DNA of 8,563 nt from Chloroflexota bacterium (lineage in GTDB: Bacteria > Chloroflexota > Anaerolineae > UBA1429). Of this stretch, positions 1 through 5,969 are shown one piece after another. Location: contig JAAZBY010000269.1 in the NCBI GenBank assembly GCA_012513595.1, positions 1 through 8,563 of the forward strand, written 5' to 3'. Made by a program: the position numbers and the translations under genes. Every line of letters starts with the position of its first letter. Positions within the stretch are counted from its first letter, which is position 1. The notes beneath the pieces are model-generated. The model saw only the letters and a list, made by a program, of their open reading frames with translations. It was not told the DNA's origin and ran no database searches.

Positions 1-1495
1 AGTCAAAGTCCACCAGGCCGGCGGCGTTCAGGTGTCGGTCGTACCACTCCTTCAGGGCCAGCGCCTTGGTGAGGGTCTCGGCCGGCTTGTAGTAGACGCC
101 GCGGTTCTCCTTGTGGAAGCGCTGGCCGAGCAGCGGGATCAGCGAGTAGTCCAGCAGGGTGGTGTGCGTGCCGGGGTAGATGCAGTTGATCTGCCCGTTC
201 GGGTTGATCGGCACGCGCAGGAAGCACTCCAAGTACCACTGCAGATAGGACGGCTCACCAAAGCCCTTCCAGAGGCTCTGGGCGATGAACACGCCATCCC
301 CCCAGTACTGGGCCTGCTCACGCGTGGGGCAGTCGATGAGGTGTTCCTGCGCGCCGATGGCCAGCGTGTGCTGACATATCGCGACGATGCGCCCCAGGGC
401 CTCGTCGTCGGTGTGGTAGGGCTGCTTGACGGTCAGCGGGGCGCGCTTTTCCAGGCAGCCGACCTGATGCACGTGGACGCCGGAGGTCTTCCCGCGGATG
501 ACCATGTGCAGGTAGCGGAAGCCGCTCCAGGAAAAGGAGGCGAAGCGCTGCATCCCCTGGCGCGTCGTGTAGCGCACCGAGTAGCGGGTGCCCTTGCGGA
601 AGATCCAGGGGCGCCCCTCGCGCAACAGCTCAGCGCCCGAGATCTCCACCACCAGACCGGCGGGGGCCTCCAGCCCGATCATGTAGTGGCCGACCAGTTC
701 CTCGCCGAGGTCAAAGGTGACGGCGTTGGCGGAGGCCAGCGCGTGGTGGAGGGCCTCGAGAGAGAAGGGTTGCCAGTCTCCGGCGGGGAGGAGGGTCTCC
801 TCATCGCAGGTGGCCGAGACATCGGCCATGTCCTCTGCCCCGGGGCCCGGCGCCCGCCAGGCGCGCATGGCCACCGGCGCGACGTTGGCGCGCTCGAGCA
901 TGGGCGTCAGGCGGGGGGAATAGCCGCCCCAGATGCTCTCGGCATCGGGCACCGCTACGGCGTTGGGCCAGGCGGCCATGTCGCGGTCGGTGAAGCGCTT
1001 GCCCGGCCAGCCGTCTGGCTCCAGCCGCGCGTCATAGTCCTCGCAGTAGCCCAGCGCCCAGCCACGCGCCGCCACCGGCTGGCGCCACATGGGCAGGTCC
1101 AGGCACTTCCAGTTCTCATCGCTGACGACCTGGTAAGGGCCGTACTCGATGTGCACGAGCAGGCCGCCGCGAGAGGGGATGATGCAGGCGATGTTGGTGC
1201 CGCGGGCGTGGTGAACGAGGATGGCCAGGCTCACGCGGGCCTCCCCCTCGGGCCAGTCGACGAGCAGGTCGTCGTAGTGGCACCAGGCCGGGTCGCCGTG
1301 GATGGGCCCGCGGGCCACGTACCGGCCGTTCACGTACAGCACGTAGTGATGGCTGGCCGAGATGCGGATGCGGATCGGGCCGGGGGCCAGGGCGTCCGGC
1401 TCGCTGACGCGCAGCGTCTTGGTAAAGAGGACGTACTGGTTGTCGGTCTCCTCAGGAGACCAGATCCACTGGGGTTCAGCGGGCCTTCTCAGCAT
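1..1495 (-). CDS. GH78 family alpha-L-rhamnosidase, partial (C-terminus off the left edge)
   Basis: This glycoside hydrolase probably removes terminal alpha-L-rhamnose from glycosides by the inverting GH78 mechanism. The reading frame is open for 498 codons from ATG at 1495 to the window edge; family members usually run to 700-1000 residues, so the C-terminal part of the catalytic domain is missing here. Residues 1-130 look like the N-terminal beta-sandwich that carries Trp/Asn-rich sugar-contact loops. A further beta-rich section (about 235-345) ends in FSWSGFRYLHM. The six-hairpin catalytic domain starts near 355. The motif DCPTREQAQYWGD (388-400) has Asp388, Glu393 and Asp400 with the spacing of the rhamnose-contacting Asp567/Glu572/Asp579 of Bacillus sp. 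GL1 RhaB. The downstream catalytic Glu would lie outside the window. No signal peptide is visible, so the enzyme is probably intracellular. GGAG lies about 7 nt before ATG. The gene follows the epimerase gene after a 112-nt gap with a strong hairpin, so it may be read through or have its own promoter. The family call is firm; the exact glycoside substrate is not known. Confidence 0.82.
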   Translation of the reverse strand, partial: MLRRPAEPQWIWSPEETDNQYVLFTKTLRVSEPDALAPGPIRIRISASHHYVLYVNGRYVARGPIHGDPAWCHYDDLLVDWPEGEARVSLAILVHHARGTNIACIIPSRGGLLVHIEYGPYQVVSDENWKCLDLPMWRQPVAARGWALGYCEDYDARLEPDGWPGKRFTDRDMAAWPNAVAVPDAESIWGGYSPRLTPMLERANVAPVAMRAWRAPGPGAEDMADVSATCDEETLLPAGDWQPFSLEALHHALASANAVTFDLGEELVGHYMIGLEAPAGLVVEISGAELLREGRPWIFRKGTRYSVRYTTRQGMQRFASFSWSGFRYLHMVIRGKTSGVHVHQVGCLEKRAPLTVKQPYHTDDEALGRIVAICQHTLAIGAQEHLIDCPTREQAQYWGDGVFIAQSLWKGFGEPSYLQWYLECFLRVPINPNGQINCIYPGTHTTLLDYSLIPLLGQRFHKENRGVYYKPAETLTKALALKEWYDRHLNAAGLVDFD

Positions 1496-1538
1496 GCGCG
1501 GACTCCGATCATTAGGGGGCTGGGCTGGGTATCGCCTC

Positions 1539-1568
1539 ACTATAGGCGAGGCGGGGACTCCCCTGCAA
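1539..1568 (-). promoter_or_regulatory. Possible sigma70-type promoter for the GH78 gene
   Basis: On the minus strand TATAGT (1544-1539) differs from the -10 consensus at one base. TTGCAG (1568-1563) lies 18 bp upstream; only its TTG matches the -35 consensus. The start site would fall about 40 nt before the GH78 ATG. The site overlaps the 13-bp inverted repeat at 1547-1580. That overlap could mean regulated expression of the glycosidase apart from the upstream inositol genes, or it could be coincidence. Support is weak because the -35 is poor. Confidence 0.3.
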
Positions 1569-1580
1569 GTCCCCGCCTCG
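1547..1580 (-). terminator. Perfect 13-bp-stem hairpin between iolO and the GH78 gene
   Basis: The arms CGAGGCGGGGACT (1547-1559) and AGTCCCCGCCTCG (1568-1580) are perfectly complementary with an 8-nt loop. The hairpin lies about 28 nt after the iolO stop and before the GH78 start. No T-run follows it on the minus strand, so it is not a classic intrinsic terminator. It could be a U-less terminator, a transcript-stability or processing element that lowers downstream expression, or a protein-binding palindrome. The structure is seen directly; its role is inferred. Confidence 0.5.
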
Positions 1581-1607
1581 GCGGACGGTATGCGCTGGCG
1601 GGGGGCC

Positions 1608-2423
1608 TTACGGGGCTACCCCCAGGGTGCGCAGGTGCGCCATGGCGCGCTGGCCGGCCGTGTCGGCATCGGGCAGCGGCATGAACTCGCCCGAGACCCA
1701 GCCCTGATAGCCGGTGGCCTGCAGGGCCTTCAGGATGCTGGCAAAGTCCAGGTGGCCGGCGCCGGGGTGCCAGCGGTTCGAGTCGGCCACGTGAAAGTGC
1801 AGGATGTGCTTGCCACAGGCGGCGATGGAACCCTCGATCGACGGTTCCTCGATGTTCATGTGGAAGGTGTCCAAGAGCAGCCCCAAGTTGGGCGCGCCCA
1901 CCTCGTCGATCAGGGCCAGGCCCTCCTCGACGGTGTTGATGAGCGTGGTCTCGTAGCGGTTGAGGGGCTCCAGGGCCAGGCGGACGCCGGAGCGCCCCGC
2001 CGCCTCGCAGCACTCCTTCAGCGCGTCGACCATCCAGCGGCGCGCCTGCGCGGGGTCGATCCCCGGGCGTACCACGCCGCGGAGGAGGCCGATGATGACC
2101 AGGGCCTCCAGGCGCGATGCGACCGGCACGTGCGACACGGTGCGGTCAATGGCCGCCCGCCGCACGGTGGCGTCGGCGTCGACGTAAGACAGGCCCTCCT
2201 CTCCCAAGGCCTGGCCGGTTCCGATGGACGGCACGGTCATCCCGTGGGAGCGCACCAGGTCGTACAGTTCGCCGGCGTCCACCAGGGCGGGGTCGCGAAT
2301 GGCGAGCTCGACGCCGCGGTAGCCCCAGGAGGCGATCTTGCGCACGTTGTCGGCCAGGTTGCCCTTCAGGGCCACGGCCTGAAACTGCGCGGCGTGGGTC
2401 GACAGGACCAGACTGACCTTCAC
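1608..2423 (-). CDS. iolO: 5-keto-L-gluconate epimerase (IolO-like, TIM-barrel sugar isomerase/epimerase)
   Basis: This enzyme is expected to convert 5-keto-L-gluconate to D-tagaturonate in the cytoplasm, the last inositol-specific step of the Thermotoga-type pathway. The protein is 271 residues, about the length of TM0416. Blocks I recall from TM0416 recur in order: IRDP (42-45), IGTGQA (67-72), ALVIIGL (107-113), EPLNRYET (152-159) with INT (162-164), DTFHMNIEE (185-193), FHVADSNRW (210-218) and GH (223-224). The likely metal ligands are Glu152, Asp185, His211 and Glu246, typical of divalent-metal xylose-isomerase-like barrels. The start is GTG at 2423, because AGGAG lies 7 nt upstream. The first available ATG, 20 codons earlier at 2483, would place the coding region across the 13-bp hairpin and lacks a ribosome site. 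The gene lies 60 nt after iolN. A different keto-sugar or inosose isomerase of the same fold is the main alternative, but the block-by-block match makes it less likely. Confidence 0.85.
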   Translation of the reverse strand: MKVSLVLSTHAAQFQAVALKGNLADNVRKIASWGYRGVELAIRDPALVDAGELYDLVRSHGMTVPSIGTGQALGEEGLSYVDADATVRRAAIDRTVSHVPVASRLEALVIIGLLRGVVRPGIDPAQARRWMVDALKECCEAAGRSGVRLALEPLNRYETTLINTVEEGLALIDEVGAPNLGLLLDTFHMNIEEPSIEGSIAACGKHILHFHVADSNRWHPGAGHLDFASILKALQATGYQGWVSGEFMPLPDADTAGQRAMAHLRTLGVAP

Positions 2424-2430
2424 GGCCTCG

Positions 2431-2435
2431 CTCCT
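2431..2435 (-). promoter_or_regulatory. Ribosome binding site that fixes the GTG start of iolO
   Basis: AGGAG on the minus strand is separated by 7 nt from GTG at 2423. It lies only about 5 nt after the 13-bp hairpin at 2441-2472, so folding of that hairpin would sit right at the edge of the ribosome landing zone and could influence translation. Confidence 0.8.
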
Positions 2436-2440
2436 ATGGG

Positions 2441-2472
2441 CCGGGCGAGCCCCACGTGGGGGGCTCGCCCGG
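2441..2472 (-). terminator. Perfect 13-bp-stem intercistronic hairpin between iolN and iolO
   Basis: The arms CCGGGCGAGCCCC (2441-2453) and GGGGCTCGCCCGG (2460-2472) pair perfectly around a 6-nt loop. The hairpin occupies most of the 60-nt gap, starting about 11 nt after the iolN stop and ending just before the iolO ribosome site. No U-tract follows. Because iolO has no visible promoter of its own, full termination here would silence it. A processing or mRNA-stability role, or partial attenuation, is therefore more likely than a true terminator. Confidence 0.5.
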
Positions 2473-2483
2473 AGGTGGGACAC

Positions 2484-3608
2484 TTACGGTTCGTTCACCT
2501 GGCCGATGCGCGGCAGGGCGTAGACGGTCTTCCAGCCCTTGCTGAGCGGCTCGCGCAGGAAGGGCTCCATCTCCGCCTCGGTGCGCAGGGTCACCTCTTC
2601 CACGGGCGGCACGGTGCCGGCCGGGAAGGTCTTCAGGATGTCGTCCTGCACCATGGTGAGGTAGCGGAGGATGGCGGCCATGGGGCGCTTGGCCTTCTGA
2701 GCCGTGGCGCGGGTCGGCTTGCCGACGACGCCCTCGGGCGTGGCCGAGATCTCGATGGCAAAGTGGCCCTCCCCCTCTGACCAGCGGCTGGGCCGCCCGA
2801 AGGGGTCGACCGACTTGTCAAAGTGGCCGTCGGGCAGGTAGGCCTTGCCCTCGGTGTCGACCGCGGCGGCCATGTCCACCATCTCGGGGAAGAGGAGCAG
2901 GCCCAGGGCCGTCTCTGACTCGTCCGCATGGACAAAGTCCGTGTCCCAGCCGCCGCCGCGCTCGCGGGTGCGGAAGAACTCACGCACGGCGCGGTGCCAG
3001 TCGATCACCCGGAAGATGCCGGGCAGCTGGTAGCGCTTCTGGAACTCCTGGATGGCCGACTCAAGCACCCACAGCTGGCCGTGGTTGTTGATGATGATCT
3101 GCTTGCGAAAGCCGTCGTTCCAGAGGCCCAGCATCACGTCGATCATCATCTCCCGGACGACCGTCTCGCGGACGATCACGGTGCCCGGCATGCCCAGGTG
3201 ATGGTAGGGATGGGCGCCGTACATGAGCGGCGGCAGGGCCAGGTTCACGGGCGCCCCGCTCTTGGCCGTGTAGCGGCGCACGCCCTCGACGATGGCGCTG
3301 ACAAAGAGCGTGTCGGCGGCCGAGACGGTGTGCTGGCCGTGCAGCTCTGAGCAGCCCACAGGGATGAACACCACGTCGTTCTTGCGGCGGTTGGCCTCCA
3401 CCTGGTGGCGGATGGTCGTCTGGATGTAGGAGCCGGCCTTGGCCCACTCCACCGGGGAGGGGATGCCGTACTCTGCGAGGATGGCGTCGATCTGCGCGTC
3501 GCTGGCCTCCCAGATCTCCTTCTTCATACGGCCGACGGGGTTGTCTTCAAAGAACAGGTCGGGCTGGTCGGTTGGCAGCCAGCCTGTCGGGTTGGTTTTC
3601 TTTGGCAT
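2484..3608 (-). CDS. iolN: 3-dehydro-scyllo-inosose hydrolase (IolN-like, creatininase superfamily)
   Basis: This 374-residue metal hydrolase is expected to open the inositol ring by hydrolysing a C-C bond of 3-dehydro-scyllo-inosose, giving 5-keto-L-gluconate. Creatininase-family features are visible. PVGCSELHGQHTVSAADT (83-100) gives Glu88, His90 and Asp99, with the spacing of creatininase metal ligands Glu34/His36/Asp45. INNHGQ (173-178) gives His176, corresponding to His120. HADESET (227-233) matches the HAGxxET block. Creatininase has Glu two residues after the third-block His; here it is Gln178, so the second metal may be held by Glu232. The protein is about 100 residues longer than a typical creatininase, mostly as a roughly 70-residue N-terminal extension and extra C-terminal sequence. 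AGGAG lies 6 nt before the ATG. The gene lies between iolG and iolO with short gaps. By sequence alone it would be called creatininase; the inositol role comes from the neighbours and from TM0413. Confidence 0.8.
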   Translation of the reverse strand: MPKKTNPTGWLPTDQPDLFFEDNPVGRMKKEIWEASDAQIDAILAEYGIPSPVEWAKAGSYIQTTIRHQVEANRRKNDVVFIPVGCSELHGQHTVSAADTLFVSAIVEGVRRYTAKSGAPVNLALPPLMYGAHPYHHLGMPGTVIVRETVVREMMIDVMLGLWNDGFRKQIIINNHGQLWVLESAIQEFQKRYQLPGIFRVIDWHRAVREFFRTRERGGGWDTDFVHADESETALGLLLFPEMVDMAAAVDTEGKAYLPDGHFDKSVDPFGRPSRWSEGEGHFAIEISATPEGVVGKPTRATAQKAKRPMAAILRYLTMVQDDILKTFPAGTVPPVEEVTLRTEAEMEPFLREPLSKGWKTVYALPRIGQVNEP

Positions 3609-3653
3609 CTTGAACTCCTCTTGCTGGTTTACGATGACGCGGGCGCCGGGCGG

Positions 3654-4685
3654 TCAGCCCTGCCGCGCTGGATCGACCTCACGGAGCGCAACGGGGCGCT
3701 TCTCATCCAGCGAGCGCTTGGCGGCGTAGGCCATCACCACGGCCTCGCGGCCGTCCGGCCCGCCCACCGGCGGGGCGGTGTCTTCGGCAACCGCCTTGAG
3801 GAAAGCCTCCATCTCGCGGAGGTAGGCCTCGGTGTAGCGCTCGACAAAGAAGTACAGGAGCGGGGCGGCCTGGGTGCCCTCGGCGCCCAGCACGGCCGCC
3901 TCGTGCGCGGCGGGGTTGCCCACCACCACGGCGCCCTCGGAACAGAGCACCTCGACGCGCTGGTCATAGCCGTACACGGCGCGGCGGCTGTTGTCGATGG
4001 AGCCCAGCGCGCCCCCGGCAAAGCGGAGGGTGGCCAGGGCGGTGTCGATATCGCCGGCCGCCCCGATGGCCGGGTCGACGAGGACGGCGCCGGTCGCATA
4101 GATCTCCTGCGCGTCCTGGCCCACCAGGAAGCGGGCCATGTCAAAGTCGTGGATGGCCATGTCGAGGAAGAGCCCGCCCGAGACGCGCACATAGTCGATG
4201 GGCGGCGGGGCCGGGTCGCGGCTGGTGATGCGCACCAGGTGGGGCTCGCCGATCTTGCCGCTGGCGACCAGGTCGCGGGCGCGGGCAAAGCTTGGGTCGA
4301 AGCGCCGGTTAAAGCCGACCTGGAACTTGACGCCGCTGGCCGCCACCGCCTCGAGCACGTGGTCGATGCGCGCCAGGTCGAGGTCGATCGGCTTTTCGCA
4401 AAAGATGTGCTTGCCGGCCTGGGCCGCTGCCTCAATGAGGGGGGCGTGGGTGTCGGTGCTGGTGCAGATGACCACGGCGTCAACCGACGGATCGTCGATC
4501 ACCCGCCGCGGATCATCATAGACCCGCGCGACGCCCAGCTCGGCAGCCAGTTCCTGGGCCGCGGCGACACGGATGTCGGCGATGGCGGCCAGGGTGGCCC
4601 CCGGCAGCCGGGTGGCCAGGTGCCTGCCGTGCAGCCGGCCGATGCGGCCGGCGCCCAGCAGGCCCAGGCGGATCGTCTTGCTCAT
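3654..4685 (-). CDS. iolG: myo-Inositol 2-dehydrogenase (IolG-like, Gfo/Idh/MocA family)
   Basis: This cytoplasmic NAD-dependent enzyme is expected to oxidise myo-inositol to scyllo-inosose, the first step of the pathway. The 343-residue protein has the N-terminal Rossmann motif GLLGAGRIG (8-16), CEKP (96-99) with the catalytic Lys98, VGFNRRFDP (123-131), and DMAIHDFDMARF (175-186) in which Asp175 and His179 match the Asp172/His176 pair of Bacillus subtilis IolG. SRRAVYGYDQRVEV in the C-terminal half is also typical of IolG. The ATG at 4685 is chosen because AAGGAGG ends 6 nt upstream. A TTG two codons earlier would abut that site directly and is rejected. The gene is preceded by iolM after 44 nt and followed by iolN after 45 nt, consistent with one transcript. 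Activity on other inositol isomers or on glucose cannot be excluded from sequence. Confidence 0.85.
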   Translation of the reverse strand: MSKTIRLGLLGAGRIGRLHGRHLATRLPGATLAAIADIRVAAAQELAAELGVARVYDDPRRVIDDPSVDAVVICTSTDTHAPLIEAAAQAGKHIFCEKPIDLDLARIDHVLEAVAASGVKFQVGFNRRFDPSFARARDLVASGKIGEPHLVRITSRDPAPPPIDYVRVSGGLFLDMAIHDFDMARFLVGQDAQEIYATGAVLVDPAIGAAGDIDTALATLRFAGGALGSIDNSRRAVYGYDQRVEVLCSEGAVVVGNPAAHEAAVLGAEGTQAAPLLYFFVERYTEAYLREMEAFLKAVAEDTAPPVGGPDGREAVVMAYAAKRSLDEKRPVALREVDPARQG

Positions 4686-4691
4686 GGACAA

Positions 4692-4698
4692 CCTCCTT
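4692..4698 (-). promoter_or_regulatory. Ribosome binding site that fixes the iolG start
   Basis: AAGGAGG on the minus strand ends 6 nt before ATG at 4685. It leaves no spacer for the upstream in-frame TTG at 4691, so translation should begin with Met-Ser-Lys. Confidence 0.8.
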
Positions 4699-4729
4699 CG
4701 GTAGCGAGTCTGTGGACGCTAGCGCCGCC

Positions 4730-5887
4730 TCAGTTGGGCTTGACCAGGATCTTGCCGTCCTTGCGGTCGCCCGAGCGGGCGATGGCGTCCACGGCGTTGT
4801 CCAGAGCGTAGCGGGCCGTGATGATCGGGCTGAGGTCCAGCCGACCCGAGGCCACCAGGCGGATGACGTTGGGGAAGTTGGCATCGCCCGAGTGCCCCTG
4901 GGCGCCAAAGACCTGGGCCCGGCGCACCTGCAGCGTCTCGAGGTACATGGGCACCTCGCGGGCGGCACGGCCGATCTGGACGATCTTGGCGTTGATGGCC
5001 AGCGCCCTGAGCATCTGGGGCACGGTGATGTTGGGTACGCCGGCGGCCTCGACGAAAAAGTCAAAGCCCTCGCCCTTGCTGAGCTCCATGAGCACTTCGC
5101 TGGGGTTCACAGCCAACGGGTCGTAGACGTGGTCCGCGCCGATCTTCTCGGCCAGGGCGCGCCTCTGCGGAGACGTCTCGAACACGGCGACGATGCCCGC
5201 GCCGCCCGCCCGAGCCAGCCCGGCCGCGGCCAGGCCGATGGCGCCGGCGCCGTACACGCACACATACTGCCCGGGGAAGAAGCCACCCGCGCGCGGGAAC
5301 ATGGCGTTGTACGAGACGGTGGTCGGCTCGGTCAGCGCGCCCACTTCGTAGGCCCTGGCCTGGTCACCAAACCGCTCGGCGATGGCATCGATCTTCCAGC
5401 AGTACTTTTCGTCGACGGCGATGCGCTCGGCAAAGGCGCCCGGGATCGTAAAGCCGATCTCTTCCAGGTTGCTGCAGTGGTTGGGGAAGCCGTTGCGGCA
5501 GTTCACGCAATGGCCGCACCAGATCATCTCCTCGACGGTGACCATGTCGCCGGGGCGCAGGCTGGTCACCTCGGGGCCGATCTCCAGCACCTCGGCCGAG
5601 AACTCGTGCCCCAGGATGGTGGGGAAACGGGTCAGGCCGGGGTAGAGGATGTAGCCGTCTTTGTCCGTCTCATAAAAGTGCATGTCCGAGCCGCACACGC
5701 CGCAGGCCTTGATGCCGAGCAGGACGTCGCGCGGGCCGACCTTGGGCTCTTCCCACTCGCGCACCGACAGCTTGGGGTGCCGCCAGATGTTGTGCCCGCT
5801 GATGGCCGTACGGGTCTTGCGCTCCCAATCGCTGAGAGCATAGCCGGGCCTGGGGTCCCAGGCCGCGTCCAGTACGAGTCCCTTCAT
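4730..5887 (-). CDS. iolM: scyllo-Inosose 3-dehydrogenase (IolM-like, zinc-dependent medium-chain dehydrogenase)
   Basis: This enzyme is expected to oxidise scyllo-inosose at C3, giving the diketo-inositol used by IolN. The 385-residue protein is a medium-chain zinc alcohol dehydrogenase. Catalytic zinc residues lie in CGVCGSDMH (62-70; Cys65) and GHE (93-95; His94, Glu95). Four structural-zinc cysteines are Cys124, Cys127, Cys130 and Cys138. The Rossmann motif GAGAIG (213-218) is followed by acidic Glu237, which favours NAD over NADP. Blocks I recall from TM0412 recur: WDPRP (10-14), YILYPGLTRFP (79-89), EEMIWCGHC (119-127), GFPNHC (133-138), and near the C-terminus VRRAQVFGAQGHSG. The N-terminal stretch of about 45 residues before the usual fold start is shared with that protein. 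ATG at 5887 is used because GGAGG lies upstream and the homologous N-terminus starts there. The gene is first of the catabolic run, 82 nt after the regulator. Sorbitol- or threonine-type dehydrogenase activity is a weaker alternative. Confidence 0.85.
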   Translation of the reverse strand: MKGLVLDAAWDPRPGYALSDWERKTRTAISGHNIWRHPKLSVREWEEPKVGPRDVLLGIKACGVCGSDMHFYETDKDGYILYPGLTRFPTILGHEFSAEVLEIGPEVTSLRPGDMVTVEEMIWCGHCVNCRNGFPNHCSNLEEIGFTIPGAFAERIAVDEKYCWKIDAIAERFGDQARAYEVGALTEPTTVSYNAMFPRAGGFFPGQYVCVYGAGAIGLAAAGLARAGGAGIVAVFETSPQRRALAEKIGADHVYDPLAVNPSEVLMELSKGEGFDFFVEAAGVPNITVPQMLRALAINAKIVQIGRAAREVPMYLETLQVRRAQVFGAQGHSGDANFPNVIRLVASGRLDLSPIITARYALDNAVDAIARSGDRKDGKILVKPN

Positions 5888-5903
5888 GGTGTCCTTCCTC
5901 CTG

Positions 5904-5915
5904 TGCAGCGCTGCA
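5904..5915. promoter_or_regulatory. Perfect 12-bp CpG-centred palindrome upstream of iolM, possible operator
   Basis: TGCAGCGCTGCA is a perfect palindrome centred on CG, in the 82-nt gap between the regulator stop and the iolM start, directly upstream of the iolM ribosome site. LacI-family repressors bind such CpG-centred palindromes, and the AGCGCT core resembles the AnCGnT core of CcpA/GalR-type sites. Its half-site spacing differs by one base from the 14-bp palindrome at 7005-7018, so the same protein may not bind both. No convincing promoter was found in this gap. Confidence 0.4.
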
Positions 5916-5969
5916 TGATCTACGGTAATCGAGTCGCCGAGCGGGCCGGGTTGGCCGCGCGGTGGCCCG

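Noticed and set aside
1528..1547. Plus-strand CTCACTATAGG resembling the core of a phage T7 promoter
   Set aside because: Only about 13 of 20 positions match the T7 consensus and the upstream recognition part is mostly absent. There is no phage gene nearby, and the reverse strand of the same bases is better explained as a -10-like box and hairpin.
32..1684. 550-codon open frame on the plus strand opposite the GH78 gene
   Set aside because: It is the antisense shadow of a clear GH78 protein in GC-rich DNA. Its translation is low-complexity (Gly/Ala/Val/Asp/His-rich), matches no family and runs across the hairpin region.
2424..2483. Upstream ATG start at 2483 for iolO, giving a 20-residue N-terminal extension
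   Set aside because: The extension would be encoded by the perfect hairpin, has no ribosome site, and is absent from the family; the GTG at 2423 has AGGAG at 7 nt.
1362..2780. 472-codon open frame on the plus strand across GH78, iolO and iolN
   Set aside because: It spans three real genes and their gaps on the other strand and has no ribosome site or recognisable domain.
4702..4721. Short inverted repeat TAGCG/CGCTA in the iolM-iolG gap
   Set aside because: A 5-bp stem with a 10-nt loop is expected by chance in sequence of this composition.
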